The notes beneath the pieces were generated by a model. It was not told where the DNA came from and ran no database searches. It was given only the letters and a program-made list of their open reading frames with translations. Both the position numbers and the translations under genes were made by a program. Shown piece by piece: positions 9,080-17,764 of a DNA stretch of 64,000 bases; position 1 is the first letter of the stretch; each line of letters opens with the position of its first letter. Source of the stretch: Prevotella merdae (GTDB lineage Bacteria; Bacteroidota; Bacteroidia; Bacteroidales; Bacteroidaceae); assembly GCF_900290275.1 (NCBI RefSeq), contig NZ_LT985323.1, positions 559,065-623,064 on the forward strand. The letters run 5' to 3'.

Positions 9080-10342
9080 TTACCCTCTTACTTGTCCCTC
9101 CCCGTCTATCAACCACTTGTATGTGGTTAAAGCCTGGAGTCCCATCGGACCACGCGGTCCAAGTTTCTGTGTACTTATACCTATCTCGGCACCAAGACCA
9201 AACTCGCCTCCATCGGTAAAGCTTGTGGGTGCATTCCAGTAGACACAAGCCGCATCCACCTGTTGTTGGAAGAGTTGTGCGTTCGACTCGGATGCTGTAA
9301 TGATGGCCTCAGAATGTCCTGAACCATATCTGCGGATATGCTGCAGAGCCTCATCAATGCTGTCTACCGTCTTAATAGCCATAGTATACGACATAAACTC
9401 GGTGCCATATACCTCGTTCTCGGTATCGGGCGTCACAGCCATAATAAGGTTGTCGGGATATGCCGACTGGCTTAATACGGCATAAGCCTTATCGTCGGCG
9501 TATATCTTGACGTTCTTCTTGGCAAGAGGCGCGAGCAGTTGTGGCAAATCAGCAATTCGCTTGCTGTGTACAAGCAGACAATCGAGAGCGTTGCATACAC
9601 TAACGCGTCTGGTCTTGCCATTCTCGATGATGCGCGCACCCATATCAGTATCGCCCAACTCGTCGAAATAGGTATGCACCACCCCAGCACCTGTCTCAAT
9701 AACAGGTATGCGTGCCGTCTGCCGCACAAAGTCAATAAGGCGGCGTCCGCCACGTGGTATGCATAGGTCAATATATCCAACTGCAGTAAGCATCTGCTGT
9801 GTAGCCTCGTGTGTGGCTGGCAGCAGACACACCACATCATCGCTGATATTGTGGCGTCGCAGCACATCTTTTATAAGCGAAACTATGGCACGGTTTGAAG
9901 CATCGGCATCCTTTCCGCCTTTCAACACACAAGCGTTGCCTGTCTTGAAGCATAAGGCAAAGACGTCGAAGCTGACATTGGGTCGCGCCTCATATACAAC
10001 CCCCACCACTCCATAAGGCACCCGTTGCTTGTGCAGACGCAAATTGTTAGGCAGCGTCTTGGCGTCGAACACCTCGCCAAGCGGGTTGTCGAGATGTGCC
10101 ACATTGCGTAGGGCAGAAGCTATATCGTGCAGACGTTGCGGAGTAAGTTGCAATCGATCGTACAACGGATTGTCCTTATCCATACGACTAAGGTCGTTGG
10201 CATTGGCTACAAGTAGGTCTGAGATGTGCGCCTCTGTAGCGTCGGCAAGATCTAACAGCAGAGAAGTGCGGTCGGTCTCGCTAAGACGATTAAGGGTATA
10301 TGAGGCGCAGCGAACTTTTGCAAATATATCATTCATAGGCAT
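9080..10342 (-). CDS. proA: Glutamate-5-semialdehyde dehydrogenase
   Basis: ProA (420 residues) reduces gamma-glutamyl phosphate with NADPH to glutamate-5-semialdehyde, the second step of proline synthesis. The aldehyde-dehydrogenase-like signature is clear: RVPYGVVGVVYEARPNV, FKTGNACVLKGGKDA, VCNALDCLLVH with the catalytic Cys, and TEFMSYTMAIK. The C-terminus (GEFGLGAEIGISTQKLGPRGPMGL) is typical of ProA. Length is normal. The start could be either of two nearby Met codons (MPMNDIF); this does not change the domain. It lies 18 bp after proB, so the two enzymes that handle the unstable phosphate intermediate are made together, inside an arginine cluster. Confidence 0.95.
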   Translation of the reverse strand: MPMNDIFAKVRCASYTLNRLSETDRTSLLLDLADATEAHISDLLVANANDLSRMDKDNPLYDRLQLTPQRLHDIASALRNVAHLDNPLGEVFDAKTLPNNLRLHKQRVPYGVVGVVYEARPNVSFDVFALCFKTGNACVLKGGKDADASNRAIVSLIKDVLRRHNISDDVVCLLPATHEATQQMLTAVGYIDLCIPRGGRRLIDFVRQTARIPVIETGAGVVHTYFDELGDTDMGARIIENGKTRRVSVCNALDCLLVHSKRIADLPQLLAPLAKKNVKIYADDKAYAVLSQSAYPDNLIMAVTPDTENEVYGTEFMSYTMAIKTVDSIDEALQHIRRYGSGHSEAIITASESNAQLFQQQVDAACVYWNAPTSFTDGGEFGLGAEIGISTQKLGPRGPMGLQALTTYKWLIDGEGQVRG

Positions 10343-10360
10343 TAAGAAAAATAGGGGTCC

Positions 10361-11119
10361 TTATACAAACTCGGTATACGGCGTGTCCTTATCGCCTTGC
10401 AGCACCCTCTGCAATATATTCTCGCGGGTGCCATTAGCAATATACACATGTATGCCGGTATGGGCAACACTAAGTGCTGTGTTGCACTTGCTTGTCATGC
10501 CACCACGTCCAAACGAACTCTTGCTATCGGTGACATACTGTGCCACATCCTCTGCCGACCGAACCTTACGTATTGTAGGACGCGAGCCATCGGCGTCAGG
10601 ATTACCAAGCAAGCCGTCCACATTACTTAATAGTATAAGGTTGTCGGCTTTCATCATCTGAGCCATAAGTCCGGACAGTTCGTCGTTGTCGGTGAACATA
10701 AGCTCGGTGATAGACACCGTATCGTTCTCGTTTACAATTGGTATTATGTTGTTCTCAAGCATCACACTGATGCACGACTTCTGGTTTTGGTATTGGCGCT
10801 CGGACAGGAAATTCTCCTTCATTGTAAGCACTTGACCAACATTTATGCCATACTCGCGAAACAGCGAGTAGTATAGATTCATAAGCTTTACCTGACCCAT
10901 AGCAGAATAGAGCTGACGTTGCTCAACACTGTCTAATGGATGAACAGCCTTCATCTCTCCCCTACCGCAAGCCACAGCTCCCGATGATACCAGTATCAAC
11001 TGATGGCCAGCACTATGCAAGGCAGCAAGCTGGTCGACAATGGCAGAGAGTCGCGATACATTAACATGTCCGTCGGCACGTGTAAGTATGTTGCTTCCTA
11101 CTTTTACTACTGTAAGCAT
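10361..11119 (-). CDS. proB: Glutamate 5-kinase, short form without PUA domain
   Basis: ProB phosphorylates glutamate at the gamma-carboxyl to start proline synthesis. The 252-residue amino-acid-kinase domain shows the N-terminal VVKVGSNILT, the LILVSSGAVACGRGEM loop, and IIPIVNENDTVSI, with GRGGMTSKCNTA near the end for nucleotide binding. The enterobacterial enzyme is about 367 residues because of a C-terminal PUA domain; that domain is absent here and the stop is followed closely by proA, so this is the known short form rather than a truncation. Feedback control by proline may therefore differ. The gene lies between proC and proA on the same strand. Confidence 0.95.
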   Translation of the reverse strand: MLTVVKVGSNILTRADGHVNVSRLSAIVDQLAALHSAGHQLILVSSGAVACGRGEMKAVHPLDSVEQRQLYSAMGQVKLMNLYYSLFREYGINVGQVLTMKENFLSERQYQNQKSCISVMLENNIIPIVNENDTVSITELMFTDNDELSGLMAQMMKADNLILLSNVDGLLGNPDADGSRPTIRKVRSAEDVAQYVTDSKSSFGRGGMTSKCNTALSVAHTGIHVYIANGTRENILQRVLQGDKDTPYTEFV

Positions 11120-11158
11120 TGGTTGAATTTTGAATTGTGAGTTTTGAGTTTTGAAAAC

Positions 11159-11947
11159 TCAAGATTTAACACTGTTCCTTAGTCCCTCAATCACGGCATT
11201 GGTGAATCCTTCCTTCTCCATGGCATTAAGGCCACGAATGGTAAATCCGCCAGGTGTAGTTACCTTATCTATCTCGGCTTCGGGATTTGCTCCACTCTTT
11301 TGCAGCAGCAAGGCAGCACCCTTTATTGTTTGAAGCACGATATCCTTAGCGGCATCTGCCTTGAAACCAAGCTCTACTCCACCCTCTGTAGCAGCGCGAA
11401 CATAACGCATGGCATAGGCTATGCCACAAGATGCCAATGCCATACCGGCACCAAACTGGCGTGCCTCAACCGACATTGTCTCGCCTGCAGCATTAAACAC
11501 ATCTATAACAAGTTGCTCAGCCTCATCGGTTCCGCAAACACGTGTAATAAACGACATGGATGCGCCTACAGCGATAGCTGTATTGGGCAAAGCGAAAAAC
11601 GTGGCTGGACACTTTCCATTGTATTCCACCCACGACTTTACCTGCTCGGCCTTTAAGCCAGCAGCCACAATAACAAGTACCTGACGCTCGGCATCAAGCA
11701 CGTCGCTTATCTCTTCCATGACACTCTCTACAAGCCATGGCTTTACTACAAGAAACACTACATCACCCCATGCTGCAGCCTTGCGGTTGTCGGCATAAAC
11801 CTGCACGCCTTGCTCGGCATATGGAGCAAGGCGGTCGGTATGAGGATTGGATATACTTATGTCGGAAGCACTGAAACTATCAGAACGCAAGAAGCCTTCA
11901 AGCATTGCACCGCCCATGGCTCCGACTCCAATTATTGATATATGCAT
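11159..11947 (-). CDS. proC: Pyrroline-5-carboxylate reductase
   Basis: ProC (262 residues) reduces pyrroline-5-carboxylate to proline with NAD(P)H. It begins directly with the Rossmann motif ISIIGVGAMGGAMLEGF and has the family signature near the C-terminus (TTPGGFTIRGLNAMEKEGF). Length is normal for the family. It is followed after 39 bp by proB; this short gap contains AATTTTGAATTG-type low-complexity repeats like those in other spacers of the window. The three proline genes are contiguous, so the cluster encodes a complete glutamate-to-proline route. Confidence 0.95.
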   Translation of the reverse strand: MHISIIGVGAMGGAMLEGFLRSDSFSASDISISNPHTDRLAPYAEQGVQVYADNRKAAAWGDVVFLVVKPWLVESVMEEISDVLDAERQVLVIVAAGLKAEQVKSWVEYNGKCPATFFALPNTAIAVGASMSFITRVCGTDEAEQLVIDVFNAAGETMSVEARQFGAGMALASCGIAYAMRYVRAATEGGVELGFKADAAKDIVLQTIKGAALLLQKSGANPEAEIDKVTTPGGFTIRGLNAMEKEGFTNAVIEGLRNSVKS

Positions 11948-11967
11948 AAATATATGTTTTAGATTAT

Positions 11968-13113
11968 TTAGCAGCTGTGGGTAAGGCAGTTCTTAAACTT
12001 GACCAAGAACTCATCAGCATCATTCTTTGTAAGGCACAATGGCGGAAGCAGACGCAAGATATTGGTTGACGCGCAACCTGTGAAGCAATGCTCATCATGG
12101 ATAAGACGCGAGCGAACCTCCTTGTGCGGAATGTCGAGCTCTATGCCTATCATCATGCCACGTCCGCGAACATCAACTATATGACTGTTATGCTTCTGCA
12201 TTTCCTTGAGTTGACTGATAAGATAGTCGCCCACCTCGTGCGCATTCTGCACAAGTTGTTCCTTCTCAATAACATCAAGAACGGCAAGGGCAGCTGTACA
12301 AGCCAGATGATTTCCACCGAATGTGGTTCCGAGCATGCCATATACAGGCTTAAACTCAGGCGATATGAGCACGGCACCCATAGGGAATCCGTTGCCAATG
12401 CCCTTGGCACATGTTATGATATCGGGACGGATGCCAAGCCACTGATGGGCAAAGAACTTACCGCTACGACCGTAACCACACTGTATCTCGTCGCATATGA
12501 GCACGGCACCATATTTCTTGCAAGCAGCTTGCAAGCCCTTGGCAAACTCCTCGGTAGCCAAGCGTATGCCACCAACACCCTGTATGCACTCTATGATACA
12601 AGCAGCCACATCGCCCTTGGCAAGTTCGGTCTCCCATGCTTCGAGATCGTTAAGCGGAAGGAAGGTAACGTGGTTGTTGGCATTGATTGGCGCAATAATC
12701 TTAGGATTGTTGGTAGCCTCAACCGCCAATGAAGTACGGCCATGGAATGCTTTCTCGGCAGACAACACACGTGTCTTGCCCGTATGGAATGACGCAAGCT
12801 TAAGGGCATTCTCGTTGGCCTCGGCTCCAGAATTGATAAGGAAGAGCTGATAGTCGTCGTAGCCACATGCCTTGCCCAAACGCTCGGCAAACTGCTGCTG
12901 CAATGTATTGATTACTGAGTTGCTATAGAACCCAAGCTTATGCAGCTGGGCAGTAAGCATCTCCACATAATGTGGATGACAATGACCAATAGATATAACG
13001 GCATGGCCGCCATAAAGGTCAAGATACTCTGTGTCGTGGTCGTCCCAAACATGACAACCAAGACCTTTGGTGATATTAATATCAAATAGGGGGTAAACGT
13101 CGAATAGATGCAT
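11968..13113 (-). CDS. argD: N-acylornithine aminotransferase
   Basis: ArgD (381 residues) is a class III PLP aminotransferase that turns N-acylglutamate semialdehyde into N-acylornithine. Visible features are the glycine-rich cofactor loop (LINSGAEANENALKLAS), the aspartate in LICDEIQCGYGRSG and the lysine-containing motif ITCAKGIGNGFPMGAVL. The C-terminal NILRLLPPLCLT matches ArgD-type enzymes. Given the succinyl-type carbamoyltransferase in the same cluster, N-succinylated intermediates are its probable substrates, although this cannot be read from ArgD itself. The gap to the upstream gene holds seven-base tandem repeats. Confidence 0.93.
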   Translation of the reverse strand: MHLFDVYPLFDINITKGLGCHVWDDHDTEYLDLYGGHAVISIGHCHPHYVEMLTAQLHKLGFYSNSVINTLQQQFAERLGKACGYDDYQLFLINSGAEANENALKLASFHTGKTRVLSAEKAFHGRTSLAVEATNNPKIIAPINANNHVTFLPLNDLEAWETELAKGDVAACIIECIQGVGGIRLATEEFAKGLQAACKKYGAVLICDEIQCGYGRSGKFFAHQWLGIRPDIITCAKGIGNGFPMGAVLISPEFKPVYGMLGTTFGGNHLACTAALAVLDVIEKEQLVQNAHEVGDYLISQLKEMQKHNSHIVDVRGRGMMIGIELDIPHKEVRSRLIHDEHCFTGCASTNILRLLPPLCLTKNDADEFLVKFKNCLTHSC

Positions 13114-13121
13114 AATCTTAT

Positions 13122-13188
13122 AGTGAAGAACGAAGAGTGAAGAACGAAGAATCCTATAGTTTTTTCTAATAAAGAAACTTATAGGTTC
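13122..13188. repeat. Seven-base-period tandem repeat (GAAGA family), copy 1
   Basis: The spacer between argD and the four-helix-bundle gene contains GTGAAGAACGAAGAGTGAAG-type heptads followed by AATCCTATAG. The same family lies on the other side of the four-helix-bundle gene and between sufD and sufS. It has no ORF of its own. Confidence 0.6.
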
Positions 13189-13596
13189 TTATTTAGCGTT
13201 CTTGTCATTCGTTTGGTTTAACTTATTTCTATTTTTTACAGTTTTTATTGAAGATACTAATATGGCAATGAGTTCATTACAATCCTCCAACATACTTTTA
13301 TATTGTGACTCACTTATAAACCCCGTGTCATACATAAGATTAAGCCAATAATATGTTTCATTACATTCTTTCAATGCTATATGAAGTTTATTGACAAAAT
13401 CCGACGAACTTTGAGCAAACTCCGCCTCTCGCACTAAAGCTCCTACAGCTGTCCCAGACCGAAAAACCTGATTTGTCAATGAGTATATTTTGGCAGGGCA
13501 ATCAATATAGCTTACCATATTGATTATTCTCTTTGCAAAAGCATAGCTTTTATTATGTAAAGGAGATTGATCTCTCTTATATTTAAAATCATCCAT
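13189..13596 (-). CDS. Four-helix-bundle protein (23S rRNA intervening-sequence protein family)
   Basis: The 135-residue protein fits the four-helix-bundle family related to proteins encoded in 23S rRNA intervening sequences: SPLHNKSYAFAKRIINMV, then VFRSGTAVGALVREAEFAQS, KLHIALKECNETYYWLNLM and CNELIAILVSSIKT make four amphipathic helices. The biochemical role is unknown; a nucleic-acid-related role is usually guessed. It interrupts the arg cluster between argC and argD and is bracketed by the GAAGA heptad repeats (13122-13188 and 13602-13788). This suggests the gene and its repeats arrived together. No rRNA is nearby. Confidence 0.85.
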   Translation of the reverse strand: MDDFKYKRDQSPLHNKSYAFAKRIINMVSYIDCPAKIYSLTNQVFRSGTAVGALVREAEFAQSSSDFVNKLHIALKECNETYYWLNLMYDTGFISESQYKSMLEDCNELIAILVSSIKTVKNRNKLNQTNDKNAK

Positions 13597-13601
13597 AATT
13601 T

Positions 13602-13788
13602 AAGTGAAGAGTGAAGAACTAAGAGTGAAGAGTGAAGAACTAAGAGTGAAGAATCCTATAGTTCTAGTATTAGAAGAGTAAGAAAAAATAAATCTCAACC
13701 ATATCAGTATTGGATTCTTCGTTCTTAACTCTTCGTTCTTCACTTTAAAAGCTATTGGATTCTTCACTCTTAACTCTTCGTTCTTCAC
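13602..13788. repeat. Heptad repeats in inverted arrangement upstream of the four-helix-bundle gene
   Basis: GTGAAGAACTAAGAGTGAAG-like heptads at 13602-13655 are followed by the opposite-strand version (TTCTTCGTTCTTAACTCTTC) at 13709-13788, so the spacer can fold back on itself. A translated reading (KNEELRVKN repeats) has no start context or family and is not treated as a gene. The spacer lies directly between argC and the four-helix-bundle gene. Confidence 0.6.
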
Positions 13789-14769
13789 TTAAAAAGCACT
13801 TGGTTTCAGTCTCAATCCCATGTCTTCCTCAATTCCAAACATCACATTCATGTTCTGCACTGCCTGTCCTACAGCACCCTTAAGAAGGTTGTCGATACAA
13901 GAAGTGATGAGGAGCTTGTTGCCATACTTCTCACAATGTATCAAGCACTTGTTGGTGTTAACTACCTGCTTGAGGTCGATAGGCTTGTCGACATAATGGG
14001 TGAATGGAGCATCATAATAGAAGTCCTTGTAGGCTGCAACAATGTCGTCGATAGGAAGTTCAGTCTTTACAACCTCAGTGGCAAAGATGCCACGGGCAAA
14101 GTCGCCACGATAAGGAATAAAGTCGATAGAGGCAGAGAAGTCGCCATTGCCGGCAAGTTGCTGCACTTGATTCAAGCTTTGGCATATCTCAGGCACATGC
14201 TGATGCTGGAAAGGCTTGTATATGCTCATGTTGTTGTTGCGCCAAGAGAAGTGGGTAGTGGCACCTGGTTTCTGACCAGCACCAGTTGAACCCGTTATAG
14301 CATTAACAGATACATCGTCGTTGATGATACCAAGCTTGGCAGCAGGAAGCAATCCAAGCTGAATGCAGGTGGCAAAGCAACCAGGGTTGGCAACATGCTG
14401 CGCCTTGGCTATATCGGCACGGTTTATCTCGGGCAAACCATACACATAGTCGTTGCCCTCGCGCTTTAGACGGAAGTCCTGTGCAAGGTCGATAATCTTG
14501 ACGTTATCCGGAATCTTATGCTCCTTCAGGAAAGCCTCGCTCTTGCCATGCCCAAAGCAGAAGAACACAACATCCACATCATCGAAAGGCATATCAGAAG
14601 TGAAGCGCAGGTCGGTCTCGCCATAAAGACCCTCGTGCACATCGGTAATAAGGTTGCCGGCATTACTCTCACTATTGATAAACGTAATCTCGGCTTCAGG
14701 GTGATTGAGAAGTATGCGGATAAGTTCGCCAGCTGTGTAACCGGCTCCGCCAAGGATACCTATTTTCAT
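13789..14769 (-). CDS. argC: N-acetyl-gamma-glutamyl-phosphate reductase (acts on the N-acylated phosphate)
   Basis: ArgC reduces N-acylglutamyl phosphate to the semialdehyde with NADPH. The start at MKIGILGGAGYTAGELIRI places the Rossmann motif at the N-terminus, as is usual; a 12-residue extension upstream is probably not translated. The active-site signature VANPGCFATCIQLGLLP contains the catalytic Cys, and the HxxxE-type block is seen in KPFQHQHVPEI. The 326-residue length is normal. In this cluster the acyl group is likely succinyl. Upstream, 14770-14921 contains a 54-bp tandem duplication rather than a gene. Confidence 0.93.
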   Translation of the reverse strand: MKIGILGGAGYTAGELIRILLNHPEAEITFINSESNAGNLITDVHEGLYGETDLRFTSDMPFDDVDVVFFCFGHGKSEAFLKEHKIPDNVKIIDLAQDFRLKREGNDYVYGLPEINRADIAKAQHVANPGCFATCIQLGLLPAAKLGIINDDVSVNAITGSTGAGQKPGATTHFSWRNNNMSIYKPFQHQHVPEICQSLNQVQQLAGNGDFSASIDFIPYRGDFARGIFATEVVKTELPIDDIVAAYKDFYYDAPFTHYVDKPIDLKQVVNTNKCLIHCEKYGNKLLITSCIDNLLKGAVGQAVQNMNVMFGIEEDMGLRLKPSAF

Positions 14770-14781
14770 ATTATAAGAAAA

Positions 14782-14891
14782 AAGCCTCACCCCTAACTCT
14801 ACCACATATAGAGGAGAATAGTATGTGAGACGTGATTGAGAAGCCCCACCCTCTTCCCCCTTGTGAGGAGAATTGAATGTGAGGCGTGATT
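14782..14891. repeat. Tandem duplication of about 54 bp
   Basis: The 27-bp segment at 14811-14837 (starting GAGGAGAATAGTATGTGAG) recurs at 14865-14891 with few differences, and both are preceded by a related AGCCTCACCC / AGCCCCACCC block. It is a low-complexity intergenic duplication between pspC and argC. No function is visible. Confidence 0.5.
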
Positions 14892-14921
14892 AATTACTAA
14901 TAGAGAAGTAGGCCGCGCTCC

Positions 14922-15122
14922 TTATGGAGTTGGGCTTATCTCCTTCGGCATTATAATCCAAAGTAGGATATATACGAGTGTACCGCTGAATGCTGTGCAT
15001 ACTGTAAGCAGCACATAAATCACACGAACAAGGGTTGGGTCAAGTTCAAAGTAATCGGCAAGTCCACCACAAACGCCACCCAACATACAATTGGTGGACG
15101 AACGCTGAATTCGTTTATTCAT
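14922..15122 (-). CDS. PspC-domain small membrane protein
   Basis: This 66-residue protein is a single PspC domain: a positively charged start (MNKRIQRSS), the family motif MLGGVCGGLADYFELD, then one long hydrophobic helix (VIYVLLTVCTAFSGTLVYIL) ending in IIMPKE. PspC-domain proteins sit in the inner membrane, and in enterobacteria take part in the phage-shock response. Stand-alone PspC peptides of this size are common in Bacteroidota with no proven role. It lies between argG and argC but is separated from both by repeat-containing gaps, so a functional link with arginine synthesis is not implied. Confidence 0.88.
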   Translation of the reverse strand: MNKRIQRSSTNCMLGGVCGGLADYFELDPTLVRVIYVLLTVCTAFSGTLVYILLWIIMPKEISPTP

Positions 15123-15149
15123 TGTCGTAAATGTTTTGATTATATATAT

Positions 15150-15331
15150 AACTGAACTTTCGCAAGTTCAGAGAATTCAGAAGTTAAAGGAGTTAGCGCT
15201 CCCTACGGTCGCTAGAATTTATAGCCATTACTCTTTTTGCTGAATATTCAGCTATAAGACATACGGCTTTAAATTCTATAACTTCTTTAATTTCTATAAC
15301 TTCTGAACTTGCGAAAGTTCAATATATAATG
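15150..15331. repeat. Intergenic inverted-repeat element, copy B
   Basis: Both ends carry TGAACTTTCGCAAGTTCA or its complement, and the left half has GGAGTTAGCGCTCC. The right end (CTTCTGAACTTGCGAAAGTT, then a TATATAAT tail) is shared with copy A at 4063-4200. The middle part differs, with a TGAATATTCA palindrome. The element fills most of the 15123-15377 gap between argG and pspC. Confidence 0.6.
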
Positions 15332-15377
15332 TATGACGTTGCGGTTGACCTAAAAGTTGCAGTTGTTACCGCTTACC

Positions 15378-16571
15378 TTATCGCTGCTCGTCGGGATGAA
15401 TACCGTAGTATACACGCAACGGAGTAGAGAGAACTTTGATAAAGCCCTTAGCCTCCTCGGCAGTCCAACCGTGCTGCATCTCACCATACTCGCCAAGTTT
15501 AGACTTAAGCAAGTCGTCCTTACTGTCGACACCTACAGTCTCGAATCCAAGAGGACGCAACTTGAGGATTGCTGTACCGTTGACATTACGCTGCGACGAT
15601 GTGAGCATAGCCTCGATATCGGGCATAACAGGCTCAAGATACTGGCTCTCGTGTAGGAACATGCCATACCAGTTGGCCACCTGATCCTTCCAATACTGCT
15701 GCCACTTGCTGAGTGTATACTTCTCAAGAAGACGGTGAGCCTCAATAATAAGCTTAGGAGCAGCAGCCTCAAAGCCAACTCGTCCCTTAATGCCGATGAT
15801 AGTATCGCCTACATTGCAGTCGCGACCTATGCCGTAAGCGGCACCTATCTCCTCTATCTTTTGAATGGCAGCAACCTTGTCGTCAAACTTTTCTCCATTG
15901 ACAGCAACAATCTCGCCCTTATCAAATGTAATCTTCAGCTCCGACTCGTCCTCACGAGTAACGTGCTTAAGGTAAGCCTCCTCGGGCAATCCCTGTGTAG
16001 AGTCGAGTATCTCGCCACCGCAGATGCTGGTACCCCAGATACCTACGTTATAAGAATACTTAAGCTTGGTGAAGTCGGCAAAGAATCCATTCTCGTTGAG
16101 ATAGTCAACCTCTTCCTTACGCGAGAGAGCCTTGTCGCGTGTAAGTGTGATAATCTCCACACCCGGCGCCATAACAAGGAATGTCATGTCGAAACGAATC
16201 TGGTCGTTGCCCGCACCAGTAGAACCATGCGCAATGGCATCGGCACCAATCTGCTTGGCATAGCGTGCAATGGCAATAGCCTGGAATATACGCTCAGACG
16301 ACACCGAGATAGGATAGCAATTGTTACGCATAACGTTGCCGTAAATCATATACTTCAACGACTTCTCGTAATACTCCTGTGTAACGTCGAGTGTTACATA
16401 CTGCTTTGCGCCAAGCTTATAGGCATTCTCCTCATTAGTCTTAAGCTGTTCGGGAGAAAAACCGCCGGTATTAGCACATGCGGCATGCACCTCATAGCCT
16501 TCCTTGGCAAGTTTCATTACTGTGTACGAGGTGTCAAGACCTCCTGAAAATGCTACTACAACCTTTTTCAT
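15378..16571 (-). CDS. argG: Argininosuccinate synthase
   Basis: ArgG (397 residues) joins citrulline and aspartate with ATP to form argininosuccinate. The N-type ATP pyrophosphatase P-loop (VVAFSGGLDTSYTVMKLA) is at the N-terminus, followed by AHGSTGAGNDQIRFD and the second family signature. Length is typical. Its substrate is free citrulline, so the acyl group on the product of the argF' enzyme must be removed first by a deacylase; no such enzyme is encoded in this window. The gene follows the GNAT gene by 14 bp and so belongs to the argR-led transcript. Confidence 0.97.
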   Translation of the reverse strand: MKKVVVAFSGGLDTSYTVMKLAKEGYEVHAACANTGGFSPEQLKTNEENAYKLGAKQYVTLDVTQEYYEKSLKYMIYGNVMRNNCYPISVSSERIFQAIAIARYAKQIGADAIAHGSTGAGNDQIRFDMTFLVMAPGVEIITLTRDKALSRKEEVDYLNENGFFADFTKLKYSYNVGIWGTSICGGEILDSTQGLPEEAYLKHVTREDESELKITFDKGEIVAVNGEKFDDKVAAIQKIEEIGAAYGIGRDCNVGDTIIGIKGRVGFEAAAPKLIIEAHRLLEKYTLSKWQQYWKDQVANWYGMFLHESQYLEPVMPDIEAMLTSSQRNVNGTAILKLRPLGFETVGVDSKDDLLKSKLGEYGEMQHGWTAEEAKGFIKVLSTPLRVYYGIHPDEQR

Positions 16572-16585
16572 ATTGACATATTTAT

Positions 16586-17182
16586 TTAACTCTCCAACTT
16601 CTTAATTCTTTCAATCACATTCTCTGGCAACTTAGCAGGCAGGTGTTCTTCTGGATCGTACAACATTCCGGTACAAATGCAATACTTGCGACCAGTACGC
16701 TTGAGCACGTCAACATTGATACAGCCCTCGCATCCACGCCAGAAAGCCTCATCGTCAGTAAGGTCGGCAAAGGTTACAGGATGATAACCCAACTGGGTGT
16801 TCATAGCCATAACCGCGGCTCCACTGGTAAGAGAGAAAATCTTAGCATGCGGCCAACGTGTACGAGCCAATGTGAAGGTAAGGTCCTTGATGCGCTTAGC
16901 CACGCCAAGACCACGGAACTTAGGGTCAACGATAAGACCCGATGTTGTGACGTACTGCTTGTTGCCCCATGTCTCAATGTAGCTGAATCCGACAAACTCG
17001 TCGCCATAAAGGGCTATAACAGCCTTGGCCTCCTTCATCTTGGTGGCAACATACTCGTGTGTACGTTTTGCTATACCTGTGCCGCGCACCTTGGCAGCCT
17101 TCTCTATGGTATCGAGTATCGTGTCGACATATTTCTCGTGTGATGGGTCGGCTACCATCACGGTTATATCTTCTTTATTCAT
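16586..17182 (-). CDS. GNAT acyltransferase of the arginine cluster, candidate N-succinylglutamate synthase
   Basis: The 198-residue protein has a GNAT fold: VIALYGDEFVGFSYIETW, the acyl-CoA motif LIVDPKFRGLGVAKRIKDL and the following ARTRWPHAKIFSLTSG. A C-terminal extension with cysteines (CEGCINVD and KYCICTG) is unusual for GNATs and might bind a metal. It sits between argR and argG, 14 bp before argG. The window has no ordinary argA or argJ. As I recall, genetic work in Bacteroides thetaiotaomicron assigned the homologous GNAT to the first step of arginine synthesis, probably using succinyl-CoA. I infer the same role; the acyl donor is not shown by sequence. Confidence 0.75.
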   Translation of the reverse strand: MNKEDITVMVADPSHEKYVDTILDTIEKAAKVRGTGIAKRTHEYVATKMKEAKAVIALYGDEFVGFSYIETWGNKQYVTTSGLIVDPKFRGLGVAKRIKDLTFTLARTRWPHAKIFSLTSGAAVMAMNTQLGYHPVTFADLTDDEAFWRGCEGCINVDVLKRTGRKYCICTGMLYDPEEHLPAKLPENVIERIKKLES

Positions 17183-17246
17183 TATATGAATGTTGAATTA
17201 TTTGAGTGGTGATAATTCTTAATTCCTAATTCTTAATTCCTAATTC

Positions 17247-17726
17247 TTAATATTCCATTCCCGGCACAATAGAGCTAAGTCCCTTAAGCACCTGCTCTTG
17301 CGTAGCACCCTCTTTAATGACAATAAATATAGTATCGTCGCCGGCGATGGTGCCTATAATCTCCTCGATATGTCCATTGTCGATGTTGTATGCAATGGAA
17401 CTGGCATAGCCAGGTCGGGTGCGGATAACGCCTATATTGCCTGAAAAACTGATAGAACGGTAACCGGGTATGCGCAGCATCTCAGATGCCATACGTGGAG
17501 TTGGCACACGCTTGTACATTGTCTCGTTAGGCAATACATAAACATACTTGCCATTCATACTTGCAGCCTTTGCTACTTTGAGCTGCTTGAAGTCACGGCT
17601 AAGCGTAGCTTGCGTTACGGAATAGCCTTCCTGGGCGAGTGCTGAAAGCACCTCTTCCTGACTTCCGAGCTCCTTGCTCGATATAAGCATCTTCAATGTT
17701 TCTATTCTGTCGCTTTTTAACTTCAT
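17247..17726 (-). CDS. argR: Arginine repressor
   Basis: ArgR (159 residues) is the hexameric arginine-responsive regulator. The N-terminal winged helix contains SQEEVLSALAQEGYSVTQAT and LSRDFKQLKV. The C-terminal oligomerisation and arginine-binding part has the family GTIAGDDTIFIVIKE block with the paired aspartates. The chosen start (MKLKSDRIETLKML) removes a 37-residue AT-rich upstream extension and matches the family. It is the promoter-proximal gene of the arginine/proline cluster, suggesting that the cluster regulates itself. No unambiguous ARG box was identified, although the promoter is A/T-rich. Confidence 0.95.
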   Translation of the reverse strand: MKLKSDRIETLKMLISSKELGSQEEVLSALAQEGYSVTQATLSRDFKQLKVAKAASMNGKYVYVLPNETMYKRVPTPRMASEMLRIPGYRSISFSGNIGVIRTRPGYASSIAYNIDNGHIEEIIGTIAGDDTIFIVIKEGATQEQVLKGLSSIVPGMEY

Positions 17727-17764
17727 AATTGCTATGTCTGTATATTTATTCGGTTTTCCAAGTG

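Noticed and set aside
10029..10661. 210-codon plus-strand ORF over proA-proB
   Set aside because: It spans the junction of two clear genes on the other strand and has no domain; it is a shadow.
15735..16547. 270-codon plus-strand ORF over argG
   Set aside because: Antisense shadow of argG without any family resemblance.
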